Source: Paracoccus sp. (in: a-proteobacteria)
Lineage (GTDB): Bacteria; Pseudomonadota; Alphaproteobacteria; Rhodobacterales; Rhodobacteraceae
Assembly (NCBI RefSeq): GCF_030538495.1
Contig: NZ_JAUNTW010000012.1
Span: forward strand, 1-64,000
DNA: 64,000 bases
Direction: 5' to 3'
Made by a program: the position numbers and the translations under genes. Of the stretch, positions 25,394 through 34,244 are shown piece by piece. Below the pieces are notes generated by a model. It was not told the DNA's origin and did no database searches. It saw only the letters and a list, made by a program, of their open reading frames with translations. Position 1 is the first letter of the stretch, and every line of letters starts with the position of its first letter.

Positions 25394-26135
25394 GATAAAC
25401 GTCCTGTTGCTGGGCGGCACGACCGAGGCCAGCCAGACCGCCCGCCACCTGTCCGATGCCGGGATTGCGGGGGTGTTTTCCTATGCCGGGCGCACGGCGG
25501 CGCCGGTGGGGCAACCCTTGCCGGTGCGGGTCGGGGGCTTTGGCGGGGTGGATGGGCTGGCCGGGTATATTCGCGACCATGGGATCAGTCATGTGGTGGA
25601 CGCGACCCACCCCTTTGCCGCGCAGATCAGCGCCAATGCGGTCGCGGCCTGTCGCGTCACCGGCACGCCCCTGGTTGCGGTGCAGCGCCCGGAATGGCGC
25701 GCGGGGCCGGGCGATGACTGGTGCCATGTCCCTGATATTGCGGGAGCGGTTGACGCGCTGCCCGACCGATCCGCGCGGGTGTTTCTGGCCATCGGGCGGC
25801 AAAATCTGGCCCCCTTTGCCGCGCGCGGGCATCACTATCTGCTGCGGCTGGTCGATGCGCCGGATGTGTCCCCCTTGCCCGATTGCCACATCGACATCGC
25901 GCGCGGGCCGTTCACGGTCGCGGGCGACCGCGACCTGATGCAGCGCCACGGCATCACGCATCTGGTGGCGAAAAACGCGGGGGGGACGGGGGCGGTTGCG
26001 AAACTGACCGCCGCGCGCGATTTGGGGGTGCGGGTCGTGATGATCGACCGCCCCTTTATCCCGCCGCGCCCGGTGGTGGACGATCCCGGCGCGGTGATCG
26101 CGTGGCTGCATCAATCCGCCCGCCGGGGGGTATAG
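25392..26135 (+). CDS. cobK: precorrin-6A reductase
   Basis: A 247-residue NADPH-dependent reductase that reduces the macrocycle of precorrin-6A. It begins MINVLLLGGTTEASQTARHL, the characteristic CobK/CbiJ N-terminus, and shows ATHPFAAQIS and VAKNAGGTGAVAK. It is the only late-pathway gene here on the plus strand other than cobO. Its start codon overlaps that of cobL (the CATG at 25391-25394), and its 3' end overlaps cobJ by 25 bases. Confidence 0.94.
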   Translation: MINVLLLGGTTEASQTARHLSDAGIAGVFSYAGRTAAPVGQPLPVRVGGFGGVDGLAGYIRDHGISHVVDATHPFAAQISANAVAACRVTGTPLVAVQRPEWRAGPGDDWCHVPDIAGAVDALPDRSARVFLAIGRQNLAPFAARGHHYLLRLVDAPDVSPLPDCHIDIARGPFTVAGDRDLMQRHGITHLVAKNAGGTGAVAKLTAARDLGVRVVMIDRPFIPPRPVVDDPGAVIAWLHQSARRGV

Positions 26136-26845
26136 ACCCACGGCCCCACCCGCCGCGTCGCCGCATTGCCGACCAGAACCACGGTGCGCATATCGGCCAT
26201 GTCAGGCGTGGCCTCGGCCAGCGTCACCACGCGCAGGGTTTCGTCCGGCGTGCTGACCGCGCGGGCAAAGATGATCAGCCGGTCCGGCCCACATTCCGCC
26301 CGCAGCAGGTCCAGCACCTGCGCGAAGTGATGCGGGCGGCTGGCGGAACGCGGGTTATAAAACGCCATGGCGAAATCGCCACGCGCGGCGTGGCGCAACC
26401 GGTGTTCGACCATGGCCCAGGGTTTCAGATTGTCCGACAGGTTGATGGCGCAAAAATCATGACCCAGCGGCGCACCGGCGCGCGCGGCGGCGGCCAGCAT
26501 CGCGGTGATGCCGGGCAGGATGCGAATATCGGCGTTCAGGTGTTCGGGGGCGGACTCGACGGCCTCGAACAGGGCCGATGCCATGGCGAACACGCCCGGA
26601 TCGCCCGATGACACGATCACGACCCGCGCGCCCTGAGACGCCAGTTGCAGCGCGTGCGCCGCGCGGTCCAGTTCCACCCGGTTGTCGGACGGATGCAGGT
26701 TCAACCCCGGACGCGCCGCCACCCGCGCGACATAGGGGATGTAACCGATCACATCCGTGGCCTGATCCAGTGCCGCCCGGACCTGAGGCGTCACCATCCC
26801 GTCATCCCCCGGTCCCAGACCGGCGACCGTCACCCATCCCGTCAT
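26111..26845 (-). CDS. cobJ: precorrin-3B C17-methyltransferase
   Basis: A 244-residue tetrapyrrole methylase with VAGLGPGDDGMVTPQ at the N-terminus, VIVSSGDPGVFAMASA in the middle and AFYNPRSASRPHH later, all typical of CobJ/CbiH. It methylates C-17 and contracts the ring. The start at 26845 overlaps the cobI stop (ATGA). The frame upstream of this ATG belongs to cobI. The 3' end overlaps cobK on the other strand. Confidence 0.95.
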   Translation of the reverse strand: MTGWVTVAGLGPGDDGMVTPQVRAALDQATDVIGYIPYVARVAARPGLNLHPSDNRVELDRAAHALQLASQGARVVIVSSGDPGVFAMASALFEAVESAPEHLNADIRILPGITAMLAAAARAGAPLGHDFCAINLSDNLKPWAMVEHRLRHAARGDFAMAFYNPRSASRPHHFAQVLDLLRAECGPDRLIIFARAVSTPDETLRVVTLAEATPDMADMRTVVLVGNAATRRVGPWVYTPRRAD

Positions 26846-27585
26846 TGCGCCACCTGCGCCAAGGCCATTGGCCGGCGTCCCTGACCATGGACCAGCACGA
26901 TCGCGAAATAGGGGCAATCGTCGTCCCCCACCTGCGCCAGCGGGGCGATGCGCTGACCCGGCATGGTGCCGCGTTCAATCAGCCACGCATCGTCCAGACG
27001 CCCAGCGGCGGCCAAAGCGCGGCGGACTTTGGGCAGGTTGCGCCCGGTTTTCATAATCGCCACGGCGTCGGACCGGCGGATATGCGCGGTCAGATCCTCC
27101 TGCGACAGCGTGCCCATCAGCACCGACAGCACGTCGTCGCCCCATGTGATCGGCTGGCCCGACACGTTCCAACAGCCCGCCATGCCGGGGATGCCGGGGA
27201 TCACGTCAACCGCCACCCGGTCGCGCAGGCGGATATACAGATGCATGAACGACCCATAGAAAAACGGATCGCCTTCGCACAGCACCACCACATCATGATC
27301 CGCGGCCAGTTCGGCCAGACGGTCGGCCCAATCGTCATAAAACCCCGACAGTTGCGCGATATAGTCCGGGCTGTCGAACGGGATCTCGGTCGTCACCGGA
27401 TATTCCATCGGATATTCAACCACATCCGCGCGCAGCATATCGGCCACGATCCGGCGGGCCTGCCCCTGCCGCCCGGCCTTGCGAAAGAACGCCACATGCG
27501 CGGCCCCGCGAATGGCGCGGTCGGCGCGCACCGACATCAGGTCAGGATCGCCCGGCCCCAGACCGGCGCAGATGATGCGGCCCAT
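26842..27585 (-). CDS. cobI: precorrin-2 C20-methyltransferase
   Basis: A 247-residue tetrapyrrole methylase that makes precorrin-3A from precorrin-2, the first step committed to cobalamin. Motifs are ICAGLGPGDPDLMSVRA at the N-terminus and CEGDPFFYGSFMHLY in the middle. It starts 2 bases after the cobH stop and overlaps cobJ, so cobG-cobH-cobI-cobJ form one translationally coupled run. Confidence 0.95.
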   Translation of the reverse strand: MGRIICAGLGPGDPDLMSVRADRAIRGAAHVAFFRKAGRQGQARRIVADMLRADVVEYPMEYPVTTEIPFDSPDYIAQLSGFYDDWADRLAELAADHDVVVLCEGDPFFYGSFMHLYIRLRDRVAVDVIPGIPGMAGCWNVSGQPITWGDDVLSVLMGTLSQEDLTAHIRRSDAVAIMKTGRNLPKVRRALAAAGRLDDAWLIERGTMPGQRIAPLAQVGDDDCPYFAIVLVHGQGRRPMALAQVAQ

Positions 27586-27587
27586 GA

Positions 27588-28217
27588 TTATTCCTTTCGA
27601 CTGGCAAGCGCGTTGATCGCGGCCACGGTGATTGCGGACCCGCCCAGACGCCCGCGCACAATGACCGAAGGCGCAGGCGGCGCAGCCATCAGCGCGTCTT
27701 TGGATTCCGCCGCGCCGACAAAGCCCACCGGACAGCCGATAATCGCGGCGGGGCGGGGGGTGTCAGGGTCTTCCAGCATGTTCAGCAGATGGAACAGCGC
27801 GGTCGGCGCATTGCCAATCGCCACGACGGCACCGGCCAGATGCGGACGCCACAATTCCAATGCCGCCGCCGACCGGGTGTTGCCCATATCGCGCGCCATA
27901 TCGGGAACGCGCGGATCGTGCAGGGTGCAGATCACCGCATTATCGGCGGGCAGACGGGCGCGCGTCACGCCTTCGGACACCATGCGCGCATCGCAGAGGA
28001 TCGGCGCGCCCTGCATCAGCGCGATGCGCGCGGCGGTCGCCATGCCGGGGGTGAACTGCACGTCGCGTTCCAGCCCGACCAGCCCCGCCGCGTGGATCAT
28101 GCGGACAACAACGGGTTCTTCGTCGGCGTCAAAACGGGACAGGTCGGCCTCGGCCCGGATGGTGGCAAAGGATTGGCGGTAAATCGCGGCACCGTTTTTT
28201 TCGTAATCATGGGGCAT
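27588..28217 (-). CDS. cobH: precorrin-8X methylmutase
   Basis: A 209-residue enzyme that moves the methyl group from C-11 to C-12 to give hydrogenobyrinate. Visible are MIHAAGLVGLERDVQF with the conserved His and VGAAESKDAL near the C-terminus. The start at 28217 shares one base with the cobG stop, so the upstream open frame is ignored. It is followed by cobI. Confidence 0.95.
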   Translation of the reverse strand: MPHDYEKNGAAIYRQSFATIRAEADLSRFDADEEPVVVRMIHAAGLVGLERDVQFTPGMATAARIALMQGAPILCDARMVSEGVTRARLPADNAVICTLHDPRVPDMARDMGNTRSAAALELWRPHLAGAVVAIGNAPTALFHLLNMLEDPDTPRPAAIIGCPVGFVGAAESKDALMAAPPAPSVIVRGRLGGSAITVAAINALASRKE

Positions 28218-29299
28218 TACAGCACCTCTGGCAGTTGGTCGGGGCTCAGGTCGCGCATCACGGGGGGATCGCCCGCGCGGCCCTGACGGATCAGATCCCA
28301 TCCCTGCGGCGTGGCGGTCAGCGTCACATCAGCGCGGGCAGGCCAGCCACAGCCTTTGGCGCATCCCGACAGGTGCAGAATATCGCCGTCAGCTATCAGA
28401 GGGGCCAGTGTCCGGGCAAGGGGGCGCGTGGCGGCATGGGCCTGCGGACAGCCGGGCGCGCCGGTGCAGGCCATGACCCGCAAACGCGGATCGGCGGGGT
28501 CGCGGATCAGGCCCGGATGGTCGGGCGCGTGTTCGACCAGCACCATGCGCCACGGCGTGACCCGCATTGCGCCAAGCGCGCGCAGAGTGTCCGCGTCGGT
28601 CTGGCCAAATTCAAACGCGACCAGATCGCCCTGCGGTGTCGGGCCGGGGCCGGGCGGGGCGACCCCGGCCCGAGGGATCAGGTCGGCGGGCGGCTGCACC
28701 CGCGCGGTCAGCGCCGCCATCCGCCCACGCCCATCCGTCACGCCGCCCTGTTCGAGAAACCACCGGGCCAGAGCAATCGCATCATCCGCGCCGCGATAGG
28801 CCGCCCCCCGCGCCATCCCATCGGCGCGCAGGATCAGGCCCGCATCGCTGCGTTCAATCCGAATATCGGCGGGGGTTTGGGTCAGCACCGGCGCGGCGCC
28901 GGTATCGACGGCAAAGCCGAATTTGGCGGGCAGGGTCAGATCGCAGATGCGCAGCGCCGCCGCCAGTTCCGCCGCGATCCGGTCGGTGTCCGTATCGGCA
29001 AAGGGCGTCACGATGATATTGCGCCGCGTTTCCGCCGCGATGTCATCATCAATCAAGCCAAGGTGACGCAGCGCGTCGATCAACGGGCGGTGCGTGTCGG
29101 GCGTCACCCCACGCAACTGCACATTCGCCCGTCCGGTCAGATCAATCCGCCCATTGCCAAAATCCCGCGCCGCATCGGCAATCCCCACGACCTGAGCCGC
29201 ACTCAGCCGCCCCCCATTGGGCCGCACCCGCACAACCCAACCATCCCCCGACTCCATCGGGCGCAACGCGCCGGGACACCAGCCTTTGATGTGGGTCAT
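28217..29299 (-). CDS. cobG: precorrin-3B synthase
   Basis: A 360-residue iron-sulfur mono-oxygenase related to sulfite reductase. It uses O2 to make precorrin-3B and marks the aerobic pathway. It begins MTHIKGWCPGALRPMESGDG. The C-terminal 4Fe-4S cysteines are in ACTGAPGCPQA and LSGCAKGCGWP. It is the first gene of cobG-H-I-J, and the 1.7-kb repeat array lies directly upstream, between it and cobN. Its promoter must lie in or beside the array. Confidence 0.94.
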   Translation of the reverse strand: MTHIKGWCPGALRPMESGDGWVVRVRPNGGRLSAAQVVGIADAARDFGNGRIDLTGRANVQLRGVTPDTHRPLIDALRHLGLIDDDIAAETRRNIIVTPFADTDTDRIAAELAAALRICDLTLPAKFGFAVDTGAAPVLTQTPADIRIERSDAGLILRADGMARGAAYRGADDAIALARWFLEQGGVTDGRGRMAALTARVQPPADLIPRAGVAPPGPGPTPQGDLVAFEFGQTDADTLRALGAMRVTPWRMVLVEHAPDHPGLIRDPADPRLRVMACTGAPGCPQAHAATRPLARTLAPLIADGDILHLSGCAKGCGWPARADVTLTATPQGWDLIRQGRAGDPPVMRDLSPDQLPEVL

Positions 29300-29993
29300 G
29301 GGGTGAGTCCTTGGGTTGGGGTGATGCGGGCGTGGCTTTGAACGGACCCCGTGGCAAAGAGGGACGGGCGCAGACGCCTAGCGTTAAGGTTAATGGCCGG
29401 TTGGGTTGACCAGCGATCATTAACCTTAACGCGCTGCGAGCGAGTGGCCCGCGCCGTGTTGATCGTGTTTGGCGTGGGCTGGCTGTGTGCCCGAGAAAGA
29501 ACAGGGTGGGGTAGGAGAGGGATGACGGAGGTGGCGCGCAGAGCAGGCAGGCCCGCCGCCGCATTAAGGTTAATGGGATGACGAAGCAGAGCCGGGCGGC
29601 ATGTGATCCCGCCATTAACCTTAATGCGATGCGCGCGAGTAGACCGCGCCATGTGATCCGTTGTTCGGATGTTGGCGAGGCAAGGTTGGTTGGACATCCG
29701 CTGAATAACGCCGTGTTCTGAGGCGACGGTGCGATTATCGGCTGTGATGGCAGGGATGGAGCGCAGAGGTTTCGGCCACACCTGCGCATTAAGGTTAACG
29801 ATATGATCGAGCAAAACAGGGTGGTATTTGATCCCGCCATTCACCTTAATGCGCTGCGCGCGGACAGACCGCGCCGTGTGGTCCGTTGTTCGGATGTTGG
29901 CGTGGCAAGGGTGGTTGATTGTTCGATGAACAACGCCGTGTTTTGGCGGCATGGCGCGATGATGGGGGGTGATGGTTGAGGTGGCCCGCAGAA

Positions 29994-30314
29994 GTTCCAG
30001 CCACACCGCCGCGTTAAGGTTAATGGCATGGCCGACCAAGGTCAGACGCTGCCGCGCCCCGGCATTAACCTTAACGCAGTCGGTATGTGATGGTGGGTTT
30101 TTGTGATCCGCTGCGCGGATATTAGCGGGGCAGGGTTGGTTGGGCATCCACTGAATAACGCCGCGTTTTGGGGCGACGGTGCGATTATCGGCAGTGATGG
30201 CAGGGATGGCCCGCAGAGGTTCCAGCCACACCGCCGCATTAAGGTTAATCGCGTGACGAAGCAGAGCGGGGCGGCATGTGATCCTGCCATTAACCTTAAT
30301 GCACTGCGTGCGGG
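29994..30314 (+). repeat. 321-bp perfect direct repeat, copy 1
   Basis: Identical, base for base on reading, to 30444-30764, with an offset of 450 bases (two array units). It spans one full 225-bp unit plus part of the next. Confidence 0.92.
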
Positions 30315-30443
30315 TAGACCGCGCCATGTGACTCGCTGCGCGGAAATTGGCGGGGCAGGGCTGGTTGGACATCCGCTGAGTAACGCCGCGTTCTGGGGCG
30401 ACGACGCGATTGTGGCCTGTGGCGGTAGGGGTTGTGCGCAGAG

Positions 30444-30764
30444 GTTCCAGCCACACCGCCGCGTTAAGGTTAATGGCATGGCCGACCAAGGTCAGACGCT
30501 GCCGCGCCCCGGCATTAACCTTAACGCAGTCGGTATGTGATGGTGGGTTTTTGTGATCCGCTGCGCGGATATTAGCGGGGCAGGGTTGGTTGGGCATCCA
30601 CTGAATAACGCCGCGTTTTGGGGCGACGGTGCGATTATCGGCAGTGATGGCAGGGATGGCCCGCAGAGGTTCCAGCCACACCGCCGCATTAAGGTTAATC
30701 GCGTGACGAAGCAGAGCGGGGCGGCATGTGATCCTGCCATTAACCTTAATGCACTGCGTGCGGG
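30444..30764 (+). repeat. 321-bp perfect direct repeat, copy 2
   Basis: The second copy of the duplication starting at 29994. The neighbouring units differ by many substitutions, so this duplication is recent relative to the array. Confidence 0.92.
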
Positions 30765-31031
30765 GGCGCTGAAGCATGTGACCCGCTGCGCGGAAATTGG
30801 CGGGTCGGTCTTGGCTGGGTGTTTGGCGACGAACATCTTCGTTCGGTGGTGTCGTGGCGAAGATGGTCCGGCACCGGCGCAGCCGTTCCGTCGTATTAAG
30901 GTTAATGCTGCAATCGACCAAGGCAAGCACCTGCCTCACCTCGCCATTAACCTTAACGCCACACACCCGGGCGCGGCGTTCGACCCCATATGCCGCGCGC
31001 CCTTTCGTGGCGGTATTCGTCGGCGCGTGGG

Positions 31032-34000
31032 TCATTCCCTGCCCCCCAAACTGGCCGCGATCGAATTGCGCCGCGTCACCCATAACCCCGCGTCGTGCAG
31101 GCGGCGGAACAGGTCGCGCATGGCGGCCAAGGCGGCGGGGTTGGCCTGTTCCATGAACGCGACCACATCGTCGCGGCCCAGCGTCGCGTCGTGATACAGG
31201 TCGAACAGATGTGGCGGCACCGCGCCCGCCAGATGCGCAAAGGCCGCCATATGGTCCAGCGTTGCGGCGATTTCGGCGGCGCCCCGGAACCCATGCGCGC
31301 GCATCCCATCCGCCCAGCGGGGGTCGGATGCGCGGGCGCGGACGGTGCGGGCGATTTCTTCGGTCAGGGTGCGGGCGCGGGGACGGTCCGGCTGGGTTGC
31401 GTCAAGATGATAAAGCGCGGGCGCATCCGCTCCGATGCGGGCCATGGCGGCGGCAAAGCCCGCCTCATGCGCGGCATAATCGGCGGCCAGCAACAGATCG
31501 CTTTCGGGCAAATCTTGCGCGTGAACAAAACTGTCGGCCCCGGACAGGCGGCGTTCCAGGCCCGCGCGGTCGGGGCGGGATTGCCCATCCGCGCCGATGG
31601 CCCAGGCAGAGGCGTTTAACCATGCCTCACCGGCGGCCAGACGGGCGGCGTCGGTGAATGTGTCGGCGGCCACGCCCATGCCCAGCCCATATTGCCCCGG
31701 CTGCGGGCCAAAGACCCGCGCGCCGCGCATGGCATAGGGGTTGTCGGCGGCGTCCTCATCCCGTTCGGCCAGTGCCGCCGCGCCGGTTTCAAACAACTGC
31801 GCCAGCACCGGGAACACGTCGCGAAACAGCCCCGATACCCGCAGCGTCACATCAATGCGGGGACGCCGCAGCAGGGTTAACGGCGTGACCTGAACCCCGG
31901 TCACGCGGCCCGACGCATCATCCCAGACGGGTGCCAGACCGGCCAGATGCAGGGCCATGGCAAATTCTTCGCCCGCGGTGCGCATGGTCGCGCTGCCCCA
32001 CAGATCGACGACCAGACCACGCGGCCAGTCGCCGTGATCTTGCAGGTGACGGCGTAACAATTCCTCGGCCAGCTTGACGCCTTGGGCATGGGCGGCAGGC
32101 GTCGGCACGGCCCGAGGGTCCACGCCAAACAGGTTGCGCCCGGTGGGGATCACATCGCGCCGCCCCCGCGCGGGCGACCCCGACGGCCCCGGCGCGACGA
32201 AGCGCCCCGACAGCGCCGCCATCAGCCCCGCGCGTTCATCCGCGCCGCAATCGCCGGTGCCGTAAATATGCAGGCCCTGCCCGAACTGGCTTTCCTTAAT
32301 ATCGCAGACAAAGCGGTCGATGCGGGTGATCGCCTCGGCCGGGCTGGCATCAGAGGGGATGCCCAGATCGGTTTCAACGCCGGATGCGCGGGCCTGATCG
32401 CGGATGCTGTCGATCAGCCGGTCGCGCCGCGCAGGGTCCAGCCCGTCGGCGGTCGAATATTCGTCCAGCAGCCGTTCCAGCCCGGCCATAGCGGGCGGCA
32501 GGCTGGCCGCGATCATCGGCGGGGGCAGATGGCCCAGCGTGACGGCCGCGATGCGGCGTTTGGCCTGTGCGGCCTCGCCGGGGTCATTGACGATAAAGGG
32601 GTAAATCACCGGCACCGCCCCGATCAGCGCCTGCGGCCAGCAATCGCCCGACAGCGCTACCGATTTTCCCGGCAGCCATTCCAATGTGCCATGCGCGCCC
32701 ATATGGATCAGCGCGTCGGGGCTTTGACCCGCCAGCCACAGATAAAACGCGACATAGGCGTGACGCGGAACCCGTGTCAGGTCGTGATAATCATCATCGC
32801 GCCCCGCCCGGTGGCTGCGTTCGGGTTGCAGGGCCAGCGTCAGGTTGCCGCGCCGGGTGGCGGCGAAATGGAACGCGCCGTTCTGGCAATCGGGGTCGCT
32901 GTCCGGCTCGCCCCACGCCGCCGCCAGATCATCGCGCAGAGCGTCGGGCAGGCGGGCCAGTGCCGCGCGGTAATCGGCCAGTGGCCACGCGATGCGGTCA
33001 TGGCGCAGCGCATCCGCCCCCGGTTCTGCGCCCAGCATCGCGGCGACGGCATCGGCGGAGGCAATCGCATCCAGCCCGACCGCATGGGCCATCTGCCAGT
33101 CGCGCCCCGGATAGGTGGACAGGATCAGCGCCACCCGGCGATCATCGGGCGCGCTCTGCGCCAGCCGGTCCCACGCCGCCACCCGCGCCACCACGGCCCG
33201 GATCAGCGCGTCATCGGGGCGATGCGCAAAGCGTGAAAATTGCAGATCGGCGTCACGGGGTTGCGGGGCCTTGAAACTGACCGCGCCGGTAAAGATGCGG
33301 CCGTCAACTTCGGGCAGGACCACATGCATGGCCAGATCGGACGGCGACAGACCGCGTTCCGCAGCCGCCCATTCGCGGCGGCGATTGGTGGACAGGGCGA
33401 CCTGAAACACCGGGCAATCCCATGCGCGGAACGGCCCGCCCGCGTCCGACTGCGCCGAAAACCCGGTTGCATTGATGATGGCCACCGGTGCGATCCCAGT
33501 CCCCGCCAGCCATGGCGCAAAGCCCGGCGATTTCAGCGACGGCGCAAAGACCCCGCAGGCGGCAAAGCCCTGCGCCCGCAATTCCCGGATCAGCGCATCC
33601 ACCGGCGCGGTATCCGCCGCCGTCAGATAGCTGCGGTAAAAACTGACCACGACCAGCCGCCCCGGCGGGGGGGCGGCGATCACGCCATGGTCGGGGTCGT
33701 AAAACCCCATATCGGGCAAGGCAGGCTGGCCGGGAACCGGCGTCGCATCCAGCCCCGCCGCATGGGCCAGCGTGACCAAAGCCTGCCCCGCCGCAACCGC
33801 GCCGCCCATATCGCACAGCCGCGCCAGATCGCGCAGCACCGGCACCGGCAGCGTTGACAGGTCATCCAGCCGTGCATCCGCCCGCCCATCGGCGGGCAGC
33901 ACCGCAAGCGCAATCCCTCGCCGCCGCGCCAGATCCTGAACCGAGGCCAGACCATAGGGCCAATACCCTTCGCCCCCGATCAGGCGGATCAGAACGGCGC

Positions 34001-34244
34001 GCGCGCCGCTCAGCGTCTGGTCGATATAGGTATCGACCGACACCGGGTGACGCAGCGCCACCAGATTGCACAGCCGCAGAGACGGCAGCCCCCCCCGCCG
34101 CCCCCATTGGTTCCACGCCGCCGCAAAAGCGCCCAGATCGCTGTCGGAAAACGACAACACCACCATATCCCCCGGCGTCTGGCCGGGGTCATAGGGGGCG
34201 TCGGTTTCATCCAGCCCGTGACTTTCGCGGAAAATGACGTGCAT
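31032..34244 (-). CDS. cobN: cobaltochelatase subunit CobN
   Basis: A protein of 1070 residues, the large subunit of the ATP-dependent CobNST complex that inserts cobalt into hydrogenobyrinate a,c-diamide. It shares architecture with magnesium chelatase ChlH/BchH. Recognisable segments include HMGAHGTLEWLPGKSVAL and VDLWGSATMRTAGEEFA. It is shorter than the roughly 1250-residue reference CobN, with no sign of truncation at either end. The ATG at 34244 shares one base with the cobW stop; the frame upstream of it is cobW. cobS and cobT are not in the window. The repeat array begins just after its stop. Confidence 0.95.
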   Translation of the reverse strand: MHVIFRESHGLDETDAPYDPGQTPGDMVVLSFSDSDLGAFAAAWNQWGRRGGLPSLRLCNLVALRHPVSVDTYIDQTLSGARAVLIRLIGGEGYWPYGLASVQDLARRRGIALAVLPADGRADARLDDLSTLPVPVLRDLARLCDMGGAVAAGQALVTLAHAAGLDATPVPGQPALPDMGFYDPDHGVIAAPPPGRLVVVSFYRSYLTAADTAPVDALIRELRAQGFAACGVFAPSLKSPGFAPWLAGTGIAPVAIINATGFSAQSDAGGPFRAWDCPVFQVALSTNRRREWAAAERGLSPSDLAMHVVLPEVDGRIFTGAVSFKAPQPRDADLQFSRFAHRPDDALIRAVVARVAAWDRLAQSAPDDRRVALILSTYPGRDWQMAHAVGLDAIASADAVAAMLGAEPGADALRHDRIAWPLADYRAALARLPDALRDDLAAAWGEPDSDPDCQNGAFHFAATRRGNLTLALQPERSHRAGRDDDYHDLTRVPRHAYVAFYLWLAGQSPDALIHMGAHGTLEWLPGKSVALSGDCWPQALIGAVPVIYPFIVNDPGEAAQAKRRIAAVTLGHLPPPMIAASLPPAMAGLERLLDEYSTADGLDPARRDRLIDSIRDQARASGVETDLGIPSDASPAEAITRIDRFVCDIKESQFGQGLHIYGTGDCGADERAGLMAALSGRFVAPGPSGSPARGRRDVIPTGRNLFGVDPRAVPTPAAHAQGVKLAEELLRRHLQDHGDWPRGLVVDLWGSATMRTAGEEFAMALHLAGLAPVWDDASGRVTGVQVTPLTLLRRPRIDVTLRVSGLFRDVFPVLAQLFETGAAALAERDEDAADNPYAMRGARVFGPQPGQYGLGMGVAADTFTDAARLAAGEAWLNASAWAIGADGQSRPDRAGLERRLSGADSFVHAQDLPESDLLLAADYAAHEAGFAAAMARIGADAPALYHLDATQPDRPRARTLTEEIARTVRARASDPRWADGMRAHGFRGAAEIAATLDHMAAFAHLAGAVPPHLFDLYHDATLGRDDVVAFMEQANPAALAAMRDLFRRLHDAGLWVTRRNSIAASLGGRE

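Larger units (their letters stand above)
29381..30955. repeat. tandem array, 225-bp unit with paired inverted TTAAGGTTAAT motifs
   Basis: Eight units each hold one TTAAGGTTAAT-type motif followed about 50 bases later by its inverted partner TTAACCTTAA. First motifs start at 29381, 29561, 29786, 30011, 30236, 30461, 30686 and 30893. The spacings are 180, 225, 225, 225, 225, 225 and 207 bases, all multiples of three. Between the motif pairs lies a conserved block of about 140 bases. The array fills the whole gene-free block 29300-31031 between cobN and cobG. One minus-strand frame stays open across it and the plus-strand frame in the same phase has several stops; I do not call either a gene. 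Confidence 0.85.

Noticed and set aside
30103..30540. Plus-strand frames of about 145 codons in the array
   Set aside because: They cover only one or two units before a stop and start at arbitrary codons. Possibly relics of a repeat protein, but not callable as genes.
29381..30955. CRISPR array
   Set aside because: The unit is about 225 bases, there are no short direct repeats separated by unique spacers of constant length, and no cas genes are nearby.
29296..31083. Open minus-strand frame of about 595 codons across the repeat array, with 75-residue repeats
   Set aside because: The repeat unit is a multiple of three, so an open unit stays open when copied. The composition (rich in Asn, Arg, His, Pro) is unlike the neighbouring genes, no ribosome binding site or domain is seen, and the substitution pattern among units does not favour this strand. 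Kept as a finding, not called a gene.
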